DNA of 64,000 bases from Branchiostoma floridae (Eukaryota; Chordata; Leptocardii; Amphioxiformes; Branchiostomatidae): assembly GCF_000003815.2 (NCBI RefSeq), contig NC_049988.1, positions 19,919,712 through 19,983,711 of the forward strand. The letters are read 5' to 3'. The first letter of the stretch is position 1, and the number at the start of each line of letters is the position of its first letter. The notes below the pieces were generated by a model that saw only the letters and a list, made by a program, of their open reading frames with translations, did not search any database and was not told where the DNA came from. This document shows positions 1 to 10,699 of this stretch, one piece after another. Both the position numbers and the translations under genes were made by a program.

Positions 1-115
1 GTGTAGAATGAGAGACACCAGTGTAATATTTAAAGTACAATTCTAAACTTTCTTCTAACACAAAGGTATACCTGGATTAAATTTTCAATGACCACTGTCG
101 CCTTCTTCAGGATCA
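1..115 (-). repeat. Retroelement fragment with hammerhead-like ribozyme core (Penelope type)
   Basis: On the minus strand the core CTGAAGA (positions 110-104) is followed by a possible helix II (GAC, loop AGTG, GTC, extended by two G-U pairs) and then GAAA (86-83). This is the hammerhead arrangement CUGANGA - helix II - GAAA. The same block, about 60 bp long and continuing past the GAAA, recurs on the plus strand at 53030-53090. Hammerhead motifs of this form are known from the terminal repeats of Penelope-like retroelements. No Penelope reverse transcriptase frame is visible here, and the element runs off the left edge of the window. Confidence 0.45.
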
Positions 116-997
116 ATACTAATGAACAATCCCTTTTCTAATCCATTGTTTGTAATTCGTAGTGAGTACCTGTTGTTGTATAGCAATAACAATTTATATG
201 CTCAGTATGCAAATAATCTATTGTCGAAAACCAAATCAGTCTACACAACTATCGTAATAAACTTAAAAAGCCCCCCTCCCCGAAGGTGAGTCATTGATAA
301 AAATCAATATCTTCTATTTTAGGAAGTTCAAGGTTTTGTACTAGCTTTGTCAAATAATTGAATGTAACTTTTTATATCCCTCCCTGGACAGTAGCTATAT
401 GGGGTTCTCAGAAAGTGGAGCACACATAATCCAACAACCTTGGCATTCAACTCAGTTATCGTTTCATGCAGCTGTAATACGAGTTTTAACAATCTTCTTA
501 CGATGGCGCATGTTTTACCAATCTCAATTGTAACGTGCGGCAAGTTCGCCATTTGCGATGAATAATTCAGTGCATGCTTTCATTTAGATCAAAGGCCACG
601 AGTTTGATCATCGGCAGGAGAATTACAAGACGCAGCCTTACTGCACTCTTTTCATGGCTTACCATGTTCTTGTGAAAAGGTCTGGCCTTCCTTGTCCCGT
701 CGTGCCGTCTTCTCCGTGTAATCTTTGGTATGACGCCACTGGGAGTTCCCCTACTGACCCAACCTTCCCTGCAGCTAACGGAGAAACATTCCTCCTGGAC
801 ATTAAACCTGGCAAAAGTTCAAGCAGTCTCCAAGTCTCTGTAAAACTCGCAAACTTTTCTTGCGCTCTTAAGATCGCACTGAAGTGCTTTAATGGCCGTA
901 TCCACTTTCTGTAGACCCCTCCAAGAGCTGAGAGACTAACCCGTGGTGGGAAAACCTTTCAGAAGGATATGGGCTACAAATCGTGCGCAGTATTATG
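116..997. other. No supported gene
   Basis: Short open frames at 328-552 (-) and 654-914 (+) have no recognisable domain or consistent splice sites. The stretch may hold an upstream intron of the membrane-protein gene that becomes visible at 1737. Confidence 0.5.
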
Positions 998-1242
998 CCC
1001 CTTTTCCACTAAGACGGCGATCGCGCTGCGCTCTGACTGCAACCTACATAAGATATGTGTAATCTTCATTTTCATACTGGGTATATCATACAAAATGTAA
1101 AAGTGTGACCGAGAGGACAACAAAGTGTAAACGCGTAAAGTGTAAAAAGATTCTTTTTTTCCTATACAATTCGTTGAGCGATCTGTCAAATCTGAGGTCG
1201 CAGAGAGAGCGCGGAGAGAGCACCGTCCTAGTGGAAATGGGG
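998..1242. mobile_element. MITE family A, copy 1
   Basis: About 245 bp with imperfect terminal inverted repeats. The left end reads CCCCTTTTCCACTAAGACGG and the right end reads CCGTCCTAGTGGAAATGGGG, and the pairing continues inward through GC-rich blocks next to 'GCGACCTA' and 'AGGTCGCAG'. The interior (GGGTATATCATACAAAAT, GTGACCGAGAGGACAACAAA, CGTTGAGCG) recurs in the copies at 45259, 47885 and 59890. It encodes no protein, so it would depend on a transposase supplied elsewhere. The superfamily is not established because no clean target duplication is visible. Confidence 0.8.
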
Positions 1243-1736
1243 TATTACCATTCACTCTACTGGCAATATACCAGCTTTGTCTCCGATACCACTAGATCCC
1301 TGGCAAGACCTGTAGACCGCTATTAATGTGTCCTCATGCTCTTATCGTCGGGATGCACATCTTTTCAACGACACGGGTCAAGCAAAGCGCAACCTTTTAC
1401 TTTCCTTCTCATGATGGATAGCCTCTGAGGTTTTTTTTTTGTGTGTGTCTTATGACCTGTAGAGCAAACTCATTTTCAAGGGCAGCGGCCAAATGCGACT
1501 TATCAGGACGTTAACTCAAACTAAATTTAAGCAGCAAATTTAAAGTAGAAATTTAAGATTTATATTTCCTTTTATGTCTTCTTGACTAATGGCTTGTCCA
1601 GTGTCTGGATTTGTTGGACATAAGAATAATTTTTTTAAAGTCGAAAAGATCTATGTCTATTGGCAATAGCGCAAGATTAGTGGAGTTATGATAGAATATA
1701 GAGCTGGTTATAATAGCCGTTCCTCATCTTTTACAG
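1243..1736 (+). other. Probable intron sequence
   Basis: Nothing recognisable apart from a T10 run followed by TG repeats near 1431-1447. It ends in a pyrimidine-rich tract and AG (1735-1736) that serve as the splice acceptor of the next exon. Confidence 0.4.
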
Positions 1737-1797
1737 GTGCTCGGATGGATATGACCGAAACAGACAACAGTGGGTTGATGCAGGGTGTGACCAGGAG
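1737..1797 (+). CDS. Exon of a putative single-pass membrane protein (gene A), Cys-containing extracellular part
   Basis: A 61-bp exon is inferred from a good acceptor (CATCTTTTACAG) and a GAG|GTACCA donor. The first base completes a codon begun in an upstream exon; the remaining 60 bases encode CSDGYDRNRQQWVDAGCDQE and end in phase 0. The next exon starts in phase 0 in the same frame, which supports the join. Two cysteines, an aromatic and a Trp within 20 residues resemble a piece of a small disulphide-bonded extracellular module, but the family cannot be named. Upstream exons are not identified. Transcript data would settle whether this exon is real. Confidence 0.55.
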
Positions 1798-1970
1798 GTA
1801 CCAAGCACATTTGCTTTAAAACATACTCTCCGAATTGCCATTGTGTTTTTAATCAACGTTGACGATATCCTGAAATACACTCTGTATTTGATGTTTAATG
1901 TAGTATTTTAAAGATGCAATCTGGCTACAGGCTGCAATCAAATAAATAAACTATAAAATTTTCTTTGCAG

Positions 1971-2417
1971 GCAGTGACAAAGAAATGCGAAGAGGAAATT
2001 ATGCCGTCAGAAACATTAACCCCGTCAAAGCCAAAAGAGCCACCACCTCCCCAACCACTACCCAAAGCCTTAGACGTCTCCTACACTGGTGGTAGGGACA
2101 GATTAGAACCAGGACTAAGAAATGGCCTCGAAGCAGGTAGAAGAGATGACTTAGACTCAGACCCGCCTCTACAAGTAGTTAAACCCAAGTCTAGCCGCGT
2201 ACAGAACATCGAGAAAATCAAGGACGATAAATCGAGCGACAAGATGGCGGACGCTGGCGAGCCGAGTCAGGTGGTGCGCAGATTCCGTTCTGCGCAGGCG
2301 CTAGAGACCGAGGTGATCATTGGGATACTTGTTGCTGTGGTGATAGTTGTCGTGGCGATAGCGTGGATCATCCACGCCTACTCACGCAGATCCACGCCGG
2401 AGCTGGTAGTGGTGGAG
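1971..2417 (+). CDS. Transmembrane exon of gene A
   Basis: This 447-bp (149-codon), phase 0-0 exon follows the acceptor TTTTCTTTGCAG. It starts A-x4-C, then has a proline-rich stretch (KPKEPPPPQPLPK) and a charged, low-complexity linker, then one hydrophobic helix beginning VIIGILVAVVIVVVAIAWII. A basic stop-transfer segment (HAYSRR) and the end ELVVVE follow. The layout suggests a type I single-pass protein with a short extracellular stalk. The minus-strand exon at 63986-63537 has the same phases, nearly the same length (150 codons), a Cys at the same codon and 31 of 39 identical residues across the helix region. The donor could be GAG|GTTGGT (phase 0, as in the paralogue) or four bases later, G|GTATAG (phase 1). 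No known family is recognised. Confidence 0.75.
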
Positions 2418-2870
2418 GTTGGTATAGAAGTTTCTTTACAGCTGTCTGATCACATATGTTGTAGGTCATGGTACAATTTTGATACAAAACTGTCGAGTAA
2501 GTCATCACCGAACTTGCGTTGGTAAGGCAGTTGTCTACAGTTTTGAAATGACAAAAAATGACAAGAAAATGAAACAAATTGAACCAAAAAATTATAATCG
2601 TACGACAACTGTACAACGCATGTGACCAAGCCTTCTCAAACTAAAGTGGAAGGTATCAATGTATCAAAGGAGACTTTTACATACCTTAAATGTAGTTATT
2701 TTGCCTCTTCATCCGTTCAAAGGAAGTCTCTTTACACCATGCCCCGGCTTTCTTTTATCAACTCGGCCTCTTTCCCAGTAACGCCTGCAATAGAAAAATA
2801 ATTGCAATTTCAAAACACCATTTTCGGGTTATATCATTTCTACTACAACTTAAATGCGAGAACGTATTCA
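2418..2870 (+). other. Intron between the membrane exon and the terminal-exon array
   Basis: The frame from the transmembrane exon stays open into this intron until 2525, but the paralogue's exon ends at the equivalent GAG, so the extension is probably not coding. No other feature is seen. Confidence 0.5.
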
Positions 2871-3500
2871 ATGTTAGCTTTTCCGTATCTACCAACGTTC
2901 AACGCGTTGTTGTGTATCGTAGAAACACGTACAGTAATTAAAAAAGTCTTTATTAATTCTATCACCTGTTTTCCTGTAGTGGCGCCCACCTGTACCTTGC
3001 TAGATCCAGTTAACTTATTCAATGTTAGCTAGTTGATTTTTTACGTATCTATCAACGCTTAACGTGTTTAATTGTGTATTATACATACACATGCAGGAGT
3101 TCATAAATGTCTCTTTATTCATCCTATTACCTATTATCCTGTAGTGGTGCCCACCTATACCTCACTAGATCCATTAATTTATTGATGCTGGCTAGTTTAT
3201 TTTTTATCTATCAACTTTTAATGTGTTTCCTTGTGTCCCGTACAAACACGTACAGTAATTAATGGATATCTTCATTTATTCCATCACCTGTTTTACTACA
3301 GTGGCGCCCACTGGAACCTCGCTAGATCCTGTTAAATTATTCAATGCTAGCTAGTTGATTTTGTAAGTATCTGTTAACGTTTAACGTGTTTAATTATGCC
3401 CTATTCAAACACATGTAGGGATTCATACATGTATCTCATCAATTTATTCTATTACCTATTTTACTACAGTGGCGCCCACCGGAACCACGCTAGAACCAGT
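2870..3500 (+). repeat. Four-unit tandem array of splice-acceptor/short-tail modules
   Basis: Four units of about 157-168 bp. Each contains AATGTTAGCTAGTTGATT-like spacer (weak or absent after the last unit), TATCAACG, AACACGTACA-like sequence, a pyrimidine tract ending in AG, and then TGGCGCCCAC. The T after each AG lies at 2980, 3145, 3302 and 3470. Read in phase 0, every unit gives W-(R/C)-P-(P/L)-x-P-x followed by TAG at the same place. Read in phase 1, units 1 and 3 give APT(C/G)T(L/S)LDPV(N/K)LFN(V/A)S and stop. The last unit opens into a longer phase-1 frame. The array therefore looks like tandemly duplicated terminal exons of gene A, or a minisatellite that happens to include an exon boundary. 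Confidence 0.7.
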
Positions 3501-3642
3501 TCCTCTGACGCCTTCAATGTACAATGTACAAAGACACATTCTTCACGACACCATCAGACGACAGCTTCACTATTCCTGCAGTATATGTCACAGCACCTGC
3601 GGCGGAATGGACGCCATACGCACTTTTATGGACACCGTCTAA
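3470..3642 (+). CDS. Putative terminal exon of gene A
   Basis: The acceptor CTATTTTACTACAG precedes TGGCGCCCACC. In phase 1 the frame is open for 56 codons to TAA at 3640-3642 (APTGTTLEPV, then YSCSICHSTC, ending FMDTV). It contains three cysteines and a histidine in a short span but no named domain. In phase 0, which matches the paralogue's donor, it encodes only WRPPEPR and stops. Which reading is used depends on the donor chosen at 2417 or 2421. Possible polyadenylation signals AATAAA lie at 3757 and 4186. Confidence 0.4.
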
Positions 3643-4763
3643 TCCTTAAGAGTGTCACCCACACAGTTTGAGCGACCAAAGCAATATGTCAGAGAGAGCT
3701 TTATTGATGTCAGCGGCACAATGAAGCTTAGATGGTACCATTAACACGAAGCTCCTAATAAACCAGCTGGTCGTAAGTCGTTCCCTTCCGGCTTCTAGAA
3801 CGTTACTTTTACACACATGACGTTGCTTAAGTCCCTATCAGACTCCCGAAGCCGCCGGCAAAATAGCAGAAACCTGGCAAAACACACGAATATATTCCTC
3901 CAGAGGAGTTTTCCGGCCTGGGGGCCTAGTTTGCCTAATAGATGTTTTACCGCGACCCGGGAGTCTGATAGATACTACCGTTGCTTTCGTGGTATATGAA
4001 AGTATAAAATGTACATACGAACGAGACGCTACTGTTGTAGGGTCCTCTAGCTTGTACCATCCGCAGTTTGGCTCTTAGGCCGAGGAACGGGTCACCAATG
4101 TCTGCTTTGGGTCTGAAACGAAAGACAAAGTACTGGTCAAACTTTCTGTATGTACAGTGTCGATTGATTATGTTTTCTTCTTGGTAATAAAGAATATTTC
4201 AAAAAACTTAAAAAGTCTCTTTGTACTTAATCCGTTTCAATGCTTATAATTAATGAAAAACAAAGTTTCGGAATGAAAGCTCATCTGTGTTGGTAGAAAT
4301 ATTTTAAGAAGGTCGGGGTACTTGACTGAAAATTTATGTTGAGTTCAAACTTTTTTTAACTATGGAAAACAAAGATCTTTGTATTATCTACCGAGAAGGT
4401 GTAACGGTGGTTGATGCCAAAAGAAACAGATTATTCAAAAGAGTATCCGCAATTACACCACTTTTTTTTTGCCAAGAAGCCCACAGAAGATTCTCTTCTT
4501 ACCAAGATCATCAAATTAATCCATTTTAGATTATATCGAACATTTTATTTTAAACAGCTTTTAAAAGAGGCGTCAAGCCCCGCATTGGCAACTTATATTT
4601 AGAACCGCATTTTGTTTACTGTGTGTGTACGTTCAATTACTTTATATTGCATCTTACAGTTTAAATTATTCACTTTCTAATTAGCACACATCACTTCAGG
4701 CTAGAACGCATTTGATTTTATTCATTGCAATCAGCCCCAGGGGCATGAATTTGCGATAAAACA
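3643..4763 (+). other. 3' flank with candidate polyadenylation signals
   Basis: AATAAA occurs at 3757-3762 and 4186-4191, either of which could end a gene A transcript. No other feature is recognised. The open frames at 3817-3999 and 4411-4602 look like chance. Confidence 0.35.
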
Positions 4764-4789
4764 TTTGTTTGTTTGTTTGTTTGTTTGTT
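4764..4789. repeat. (TTTG)n microsatellite
   Basis: Six perfect tandem TTTG units. Confidence 0.95.
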
Positions 4790-4894
4790 AATATAAGTTA
4801 GTTTGATTGAGTGCGACACCCATCCGAACTTTATGTCAAGCTTTCAATCGTTATTCATTAAATCAACATCGCAGAGTTATCTTTGTTGTAATAA

Positions 4895-5610
4895 AAAATA
4901 ACTATTGTTGAGTTAATGCCAAGGACGAAAAGTTGATCTTAACTTTGGTAATAACGTTAGAACGTTAACCGTCAACTAAGATGCCATGAAGGCTAGATAA
5001 ATTGCCCTTCTTTCTTCTTACTTTTAATCGAATTGTCTTCAAAATATCGAAGATTATCTTTTCTGGCTGAAGTTGTTTCGCTGAGAGGAAGTAGACAATA
5101 GCAGCCTCTGTAACTACTAGTGGGTGAATGCCAAGCACAGAAAATTCTAATTTAGATACTGATTTCAGCACGTTGAGCTCTTCGGTGATCTAAACTTTGA
5201 TAATAACGTTTGGAACCTTTAACAATCCCCAGCGGGGTTGATTAAAGGAGCGGGATCAGTGAGGCGAGGATACGGAACGGCGCAGCACACGCTTCAACAA
5301 TCCACGAAGATGCTATGATTGCTAGATGAATTGCCCTAATTCTTCTTTCTTTTAATCCAATTGTCTTCACAATACCAAAGATTATCTTTTCTGACTGAAG
5401 TTGGTTCGCTGAGAACACTATCAGTGAGTGAATGTCAAGGACGAAAAGTTCTAATTTAGATACTGATTGTACCGCTTGAGCTCTGCGGTGATCTAAACTT
5501 TGATAATAACGTTTGGACCTTTTAACAATCCCCAGCGGGGTTGATTAACGGAGTGGGATCAGTGAGGCGCGGATACGGAGCGGCGCAGCACACGTGCGCG
5601 CTGGAGCGTG
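4895..5610. repeat. Tandem array, about 300-bp unit
   Basis: Landmark AACTTTG(G/A)TAATAACGTT starts at 4941, 5193 and 5495. Units 2 and 3 also share the hairpin-like CCCCAGCGGGG and a GGATACGGA(A/G)CGGCGCAGCA block that unit 1 lacks, which explains the shorter first spacing. Confidence 0.8.
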
Positions 5611-5634
5611 AGCGGGGGTGGTGGCAGGCAGGTC

Positions 5635-6345
5635 CTCCTGATTGGCACCCGTCCTCTCGTCTAATAAAGGAACGTAATTGGATTTATGACTTCAATAAAG
5701 TTGAGGTTTGTCGCTCTGAGTTGGTGTGAAAAGTTTGAGGCCTCAACAAGGGAACCAACTGATGCACAGCGTGAAACAAAAGCGGATCCTGTGAAATGAC
5801 TTTGCAACGCAACGGACAGGCAGGTCTAGCTGATTGGCACCGTCCTCTCGTCTGATAAAGAAACGTAATTGGATTTATGACATTAATAAAGTTGAGTTTA
5901 TTCACTTTGAGTTAGCAGGAAAAGTTTAAGGCTCTGACAAAAGAACCAACTGAGGACTTCGACTGGCAAGTAATTGTTGCAATGGTTTACACTCTGGTGT
6001 ATATGATACCAGACTTCATATTTCATAATTGGTTAAGTAACATATTGATCACCTCATGGTGACATTATAAAGTTGACTTTACTCGCTTTAAGTTGGTATG
6101 AAAAGTTTGAGGCTCCGACAAGGGAACCAACTGATCTTCATAAGGAATTCAACCGGAAAGTTAAGGCCACAATGATCTGAAAAATAGTGGATATGATATT
6201 CGAATTCATAGTGTATAACTGTTCAATACCTTATCACACCTAATAACTGATGACATAAATAAAGTTAATTTTATTCCAAGCGAGTTGGAATAAAAAGTTT
6301 AAGGCTCAAACAATCACATCAACTGACTTTCAAAAGGAGAGTAAT
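5635..6345. repeat. Tandem array, about 181-192-bp unit, four copies
   Basis: Landmark AAAGTT(G/A)A starts at 5697, 5888, 6069 and 6261. It is followed in each by a GAGTTGG-like block and AAAAGTTT(G/A)AGGC. Units 1 and 2 also share ATTGGCACC...GTCCTCTCGTCT. The array directly follows the 300-bp array. Confidence 0.8.
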
Positions 6346-7690
6346 TACAAACACTCATAACTTGATATTTGGTGGATATAAACATAATTATGTTCCCAAA
6401 TTTTATCTGTGCACATTAATGCAGGTTAAGATCAAGAACATGACGTTGTTATCGATAATCAAACGTCATTGCATTTATGACAGTGTAAAAGAAGGATATC
6501 TGTATGTTGTTTTCAATGGAAACTATCCGATTCAAGCGATGCATGCGCAACTACTAACAAGGACAGTGGTATGCGGTATAAGGTATGAAAAAGTCGTAGG
6601 AGGCAAGAAACAGGTTCAAATTGACAACTTTTCCAATGATTTATTACTTTCAGACCTCTTTAGACTTTAATCCAGGGTTATATCAGCAACCCACTAAAGA
6701 TAAGATAATCCGTTCATCATGATGACAAGAGATGTGATATTACCTAAGAACGGGTATTCAATATAATCCGACCCAAGAGAACCCAATTAGCAACAAAAGC
6801 GTACATTTACGATCTAGATTTTGTACAATTGTAATTCGTAGGCGGAGAAAAGTGAATATATAATTACATATACATATTCCGTATATACATATTCCTGTCT
6901 GCCATGTTGTTTGGTACATTAACACCAGGTTTAGCTACAATGTAAACCTTCTTGTAGCCATTGAAAAACAGTTTTATAAAGTGAGCCAAAGAGAGTTGAA
7001 TATGGCCTGGAATGGACAAAGTAAATGCCCTACTAGGTAATACAGATTCTGTGCAGTCTGAGGGTAATCGACGATGAAATAAAGAAATCCAAGGCGTAAC
7101 AAATGGCTCTCGGAAGGAGAAACCGGGGAAGTTACCGATGGGTTTTCCACATGGACGGCACGATACAAGCAGCGGGGAAGATAGCAGGGATGATGTTCTC
7201 ATTAATTCGTGGGTACGTGCCTCCCGTCCTGACAATATAATCTTTATAGCTCAGCAAAGGTAATTAACTTGAAAGGAAATGTGACTACTAGATGGATCAC
7301 ACGGTCCAGTTTTACCTCTCCTGTGCGCTTATCTAGTGGAATAGTAGGATTTTATGCCGGCATTTTGCCATTTGGACCCGCAATCTTGCCGCTTTCGCAA
7401 TTCTCCAGGCGGAGGAGAAGTGAAAGACTGATGACTAGATTAACGTGCCGTATGTTACGTGTCGCACCGAATGCCACTTACTACCCCGAGAGGTAATACT
7501 TTCATTTGTCAACGTGACGGTTTTAGAGCGGCCATATTTCTCCCCCATTGATGCCACGTGTAGTGTGGAGTATGGTGGTAGAAGATAAGGGAAGCGTAAT
7601 TATACTGCAGGGACTTTGGGCGTAAGTGGGGTTCTTCTGCCAAGTTTTACGACTACTAGCCTTTCAGCTAGTTATTTTCGTCTGTGAACT
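6346..7690. other. No supported feature
   Basis: Open frames at 6362-6670 (+) and 6864-7235 (-) have no domain, splice signals or repeat support. Around 6855-6895 there is an alternating TATAC/CATAT stretch. Confidence 0.5.
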
Positions 7691-8430
7691 TCAAGAGAAT
7701 TTTGTTGGCTGTAGCTTTAGGGCACACTTTTTCTAGGAATGAGTTAGTGGTGGACTTACCAGCAGCAAGTTAAGTTAACACTTGCTTGTCTGGCTTAACT
7801 CCAAGAAATAGAAACTGTTTCGAACTAAACGCGTCTGCGAAGAGAATCTTGTTGGCTATAACTTCAGGCTACACTTTTTCTAGGAATGACTTATGGTAGA
7901 CTTCCATGTAGCAGCGGGGTTCCTGAAAGTTTTTCTTGCTTTTCTGGCATGACTTTAAGAAATAAAAACTGTTCGAATAACTCTTCGCTTCCCAGAGAAT
8001 TTCACTGGCTATAACTTCGGGTACACTTTTCAGGAATGACTTATGGTAAACTTAGCAACGGGAAGCCTGAAAGTTTTCTCTTTCTTTTCTGGCACAGCTC
8101 CAAGAAATAGAAACTGTTTCGAACTAAACTCGTCTGGGAATAGAATCTTCTTGGCTATAACTTCAGGCTACCTTTTTCTAGGTATGACTTATGATAGAAT
8201 TAGCAGCTGAAAGTTTTCTCTTCCTTTTCTGGCAAAGTTTCAAGAAAAAGAAACTATTGTGAATTGACTCTTCGTTGTGAATTTCGTCGACTATAACTTA
8301 AGTGTACACCTTTTCTAGGGGTGACTTAAAGTATGCTTTGCAACAGGGTGCTTGATCGTTTTCTCTTTCTTTTCTGGCTCAGCTTCAAGAAACTAAAACT
8401 TTCCGAACTTGACTTAACTCTTTGAAGTTA
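7690..8430. repeat. Degenerate tandem array, about 136-153-bp unit, five copies
   Basis: The block TTGGCTATAACTTC (and variants) starts at about 7704, 7851, 8004, 8150 and 8286. Each copy continues with CACTTTTTCTAGGAATGACTTA-like sequence (shown in part), a CTTTTCTGGC block and AAGAAATAGAAACTG. Divergence is moderate and there is no continuous open frame. Confidence 0.85.
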
Positions 8431-8439
8431 CGACGAAAA

Positions 8440-8795
8440 TGACGAATACATTACCCTCTACAACATCTCAAGTAGAGCTGTTTGAAACGGTACATTTGTC
8501 AAAGGCAGTTCAGCTTGTTTCCAGCGGCCCTGCTGAGCGGATACATGGAGTGGAGGAGAAGCATATAACATTATAGTGACTGATGGAGCCATAAAACCGC
8601 CATCTCCTGCCGTGTTCAAAAGGTCGGGAGTGAGGCAGGAATGGAAGGACTGCGGATCTGCATTTCAAACGTGTTGGTTCCGCGCCATTGCGGCCTTTCT
8701 AGCGGCGATTCTGCTGATTTACCGCCTTGACGGCGCGGTTCCGGAGGAATGTTTACAATTTCAATGGGTGACAATGTGTAATCTGACACCTAATG
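8440..8795. other. No supported feature
   Basis: The short open frame at 8576-8812 runs into the next tandem array and has no recognisable content. Confidence 0.4.
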
Positions 8796-8799
8796 TTCC

Positions 8800-9460
8800 A
8801 TGGCAGCCATGAAGGATTACATCATGAATATTCAGTTGCTTTTTTATGTTTTCTACTCCCCAAGCATAGGTGCGGCTCCGGCTTTTTTTGTGACGTCTTT
8901 AGGCGCGCTTTTGTCAGGTTTTGTATTTTGTACTGTTTTCTTGATGTACAGACAATTTCGCAGGTATGAAGAATTACATCATGAATATACATTTGCCTTT
9001 TTATGTGATCTACTCCCCAAGCAGAGGTGCGGCTCCGGCTGGTTATTTTTAACGTTTTTAGGCGCGCTTTTGTCAGGTTTTCTATTTTGTACTGTTTTCT
9101 TGATGTACAGACAATTTCGCAGGTATGAAGAATTACATCATGAATATACAGTTGCCTTTTTATGTTTTCTACTCCCCAAGCAGAGGTGCGGCTCCGGCTT
9201 TTTTTCTAGGCTCGTTTTTATCACTAGCTTTTCTATTTTGTATCATTTTCTTTACGTGGCTCGTCCAAACGGGTTGGACACGAGAGATCAGTAAAAGAAA
9301 CGGTTCAAAATAGAAAGCCTGATGAAAACGCCTAAAATTGCCTTTTTATGTTATCAACTTTCCAAGCAGAAGTGCGGCTCCGGTTTTTTGTCAATGTATT
9401 TTTAGGCGCGTCTTTACGAGGCTTGCTATTTTGCACCGTTTTCTCTCTCTCTTGCGCCCA
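8800..9460 (+). repeat. 159-bp tandem array that maintains an open frame
   Basis: ATGAAGAATTACATCATGAA-type starts lie at 8809, 8966 and 9125, with a diverged fourth unit from about 9320. The 159-bp unit is 53 codons, so the plus-strand frame 8800-9294 stays open and encodes a repeated hydrophobic block (GALLSGF, FCTVFLMYRQ, LLPKQRCGSG). The drift of the last units and a 157-bp first period suggest a minisatellite rather than a selected protein. The unit also contains TTTTAGGCGCG, TGTACAG and CGCAG|GTATGA, which resemble splice sites. Confidence 0.7.
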
Positions 9461-10560
9461 AACAGTTTTGTCAAAAACAGCCCCTGAGTGAGGCCAAATT
9501 AAAACGCCATCCCTTCTTTGTTGAAGACTACAATCAGTGGATATAGTTATTTTGGGAGGGAGACCCACGGCATGGCATTACTTTGTTGGTGGGTAGCATA
9601 CGTGCGTAAAGCAGGGTATGATGTACAGAGACAGGACTCTGCACTAGTAGTCAGACTAGAAGTGTCCTATTATTGGCGTGTAGTACAAGCTCCCTCTCCG
9701 CGAGTGCCCGGACTGCTTTCTTATCAATTTCGTTTTGTCATGAGCATGTATGCACCTGTTGCTGTTCTTTGTGCAACAAACTCAGTAGAAAAGAGAGTAT
9801 TATTTATATATGTATATATGCATAATAAAGTCAAAGAATGAAGGAAATCGTAAAAAATCAGGTAAAACGTATAATTATTCTCGTTTGACTACTGTTTCCC
9901 ACAAGATCCTACGTAGCATTAGAGCTTTATGGACCTTTAGTAGGATTAAGATTTTTCAATATATAAAAAAAAAACTTTCATTGGTACCATCTGTAGAATC
10001 GTAACCGTTAGCAGAAGTATGTTGACTACATGGATCATCTGTCTTGTTCATTGCAATGGCAATTTCAACGTTAATCTCTGCAGTAAAGCAGAAACGGGAG
10101 ATATTAGAAACCCAACAACCCGGTAAGGCAGCCGGCGATTTCGTCAGCGATGACCTTTAGCATCTGTTGCAGATACGGCCAGCGCAACTCCCACCGTGCC
10201 TTCAGCAACTTTTGGCATTTCTCCCCTCTCGGATGATTAGAAGGGAGAAGGTGTTGATTAAACGCATGAGGCTGCATAGATTACTGTAGACTGGAATATG
10301 ATTACTCAAGTCTTGGCCTTATCTTATCTCAGAAGTAGTTATTAGACTTTAAGACGACCCGTAAGATGTCTGACGCAGAGGGACGCCTGTGCCTTGGGGG
10401 TGCATATGACGTCAGTTTTTTTTTTAGTGTAGTGCCTAGCTAGTGGAACATAGGATAGCAGGTTTCCTAGCTGCTTTAGTTGCAGCTTATATTTTTACTT
10501 ACATAGGTTACTAGACCTGCATCCTTTTACGAGTCATTTTGCCTTTTCTCTAAACGTCCC
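9461..10560. other. No supported feature
   Basis: The open frames at 9518-9841 and 9810-10004 show no domain. Confidence 0.4.
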
Positions 10561-10564
10561 TTTC

Positions 10565-10695
10565 CGAAAAATCGGTGAAGCCCTAACAGACCTGCCGTAT
10601 CCAGGACAGAATTTTGTTCTGTTACCAACTAATTGGAGCCAGGTCCTTAACCGTGAGGCTGCCAGTTGAGCTACAACAGCACTTGAGCTACTGCT
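10565..10695 (-). repeat. tRNA-derived SINE-like fragment
   Basis: On the minus strand TAGCTCAACTGG resembles a pol III A box. It is followed by GTTAAGGACCTGGCTCCAAT and AGTTGGTAAC. This second part matches the minus strand at 26540-26590 (GTTAAGCTCCTGATTCCAAA and AGTTGGTAAC), so the two are copies of one tRNA-derived family. No intact B box is present. Confidence 0.45.
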
Positions 10696-10699
10696 TTAG

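Noticed and set aside
654-914. 86-codon open frame
   Set aside because: No domain, no splice sites in phase with gene A, and ordinary length for chance.
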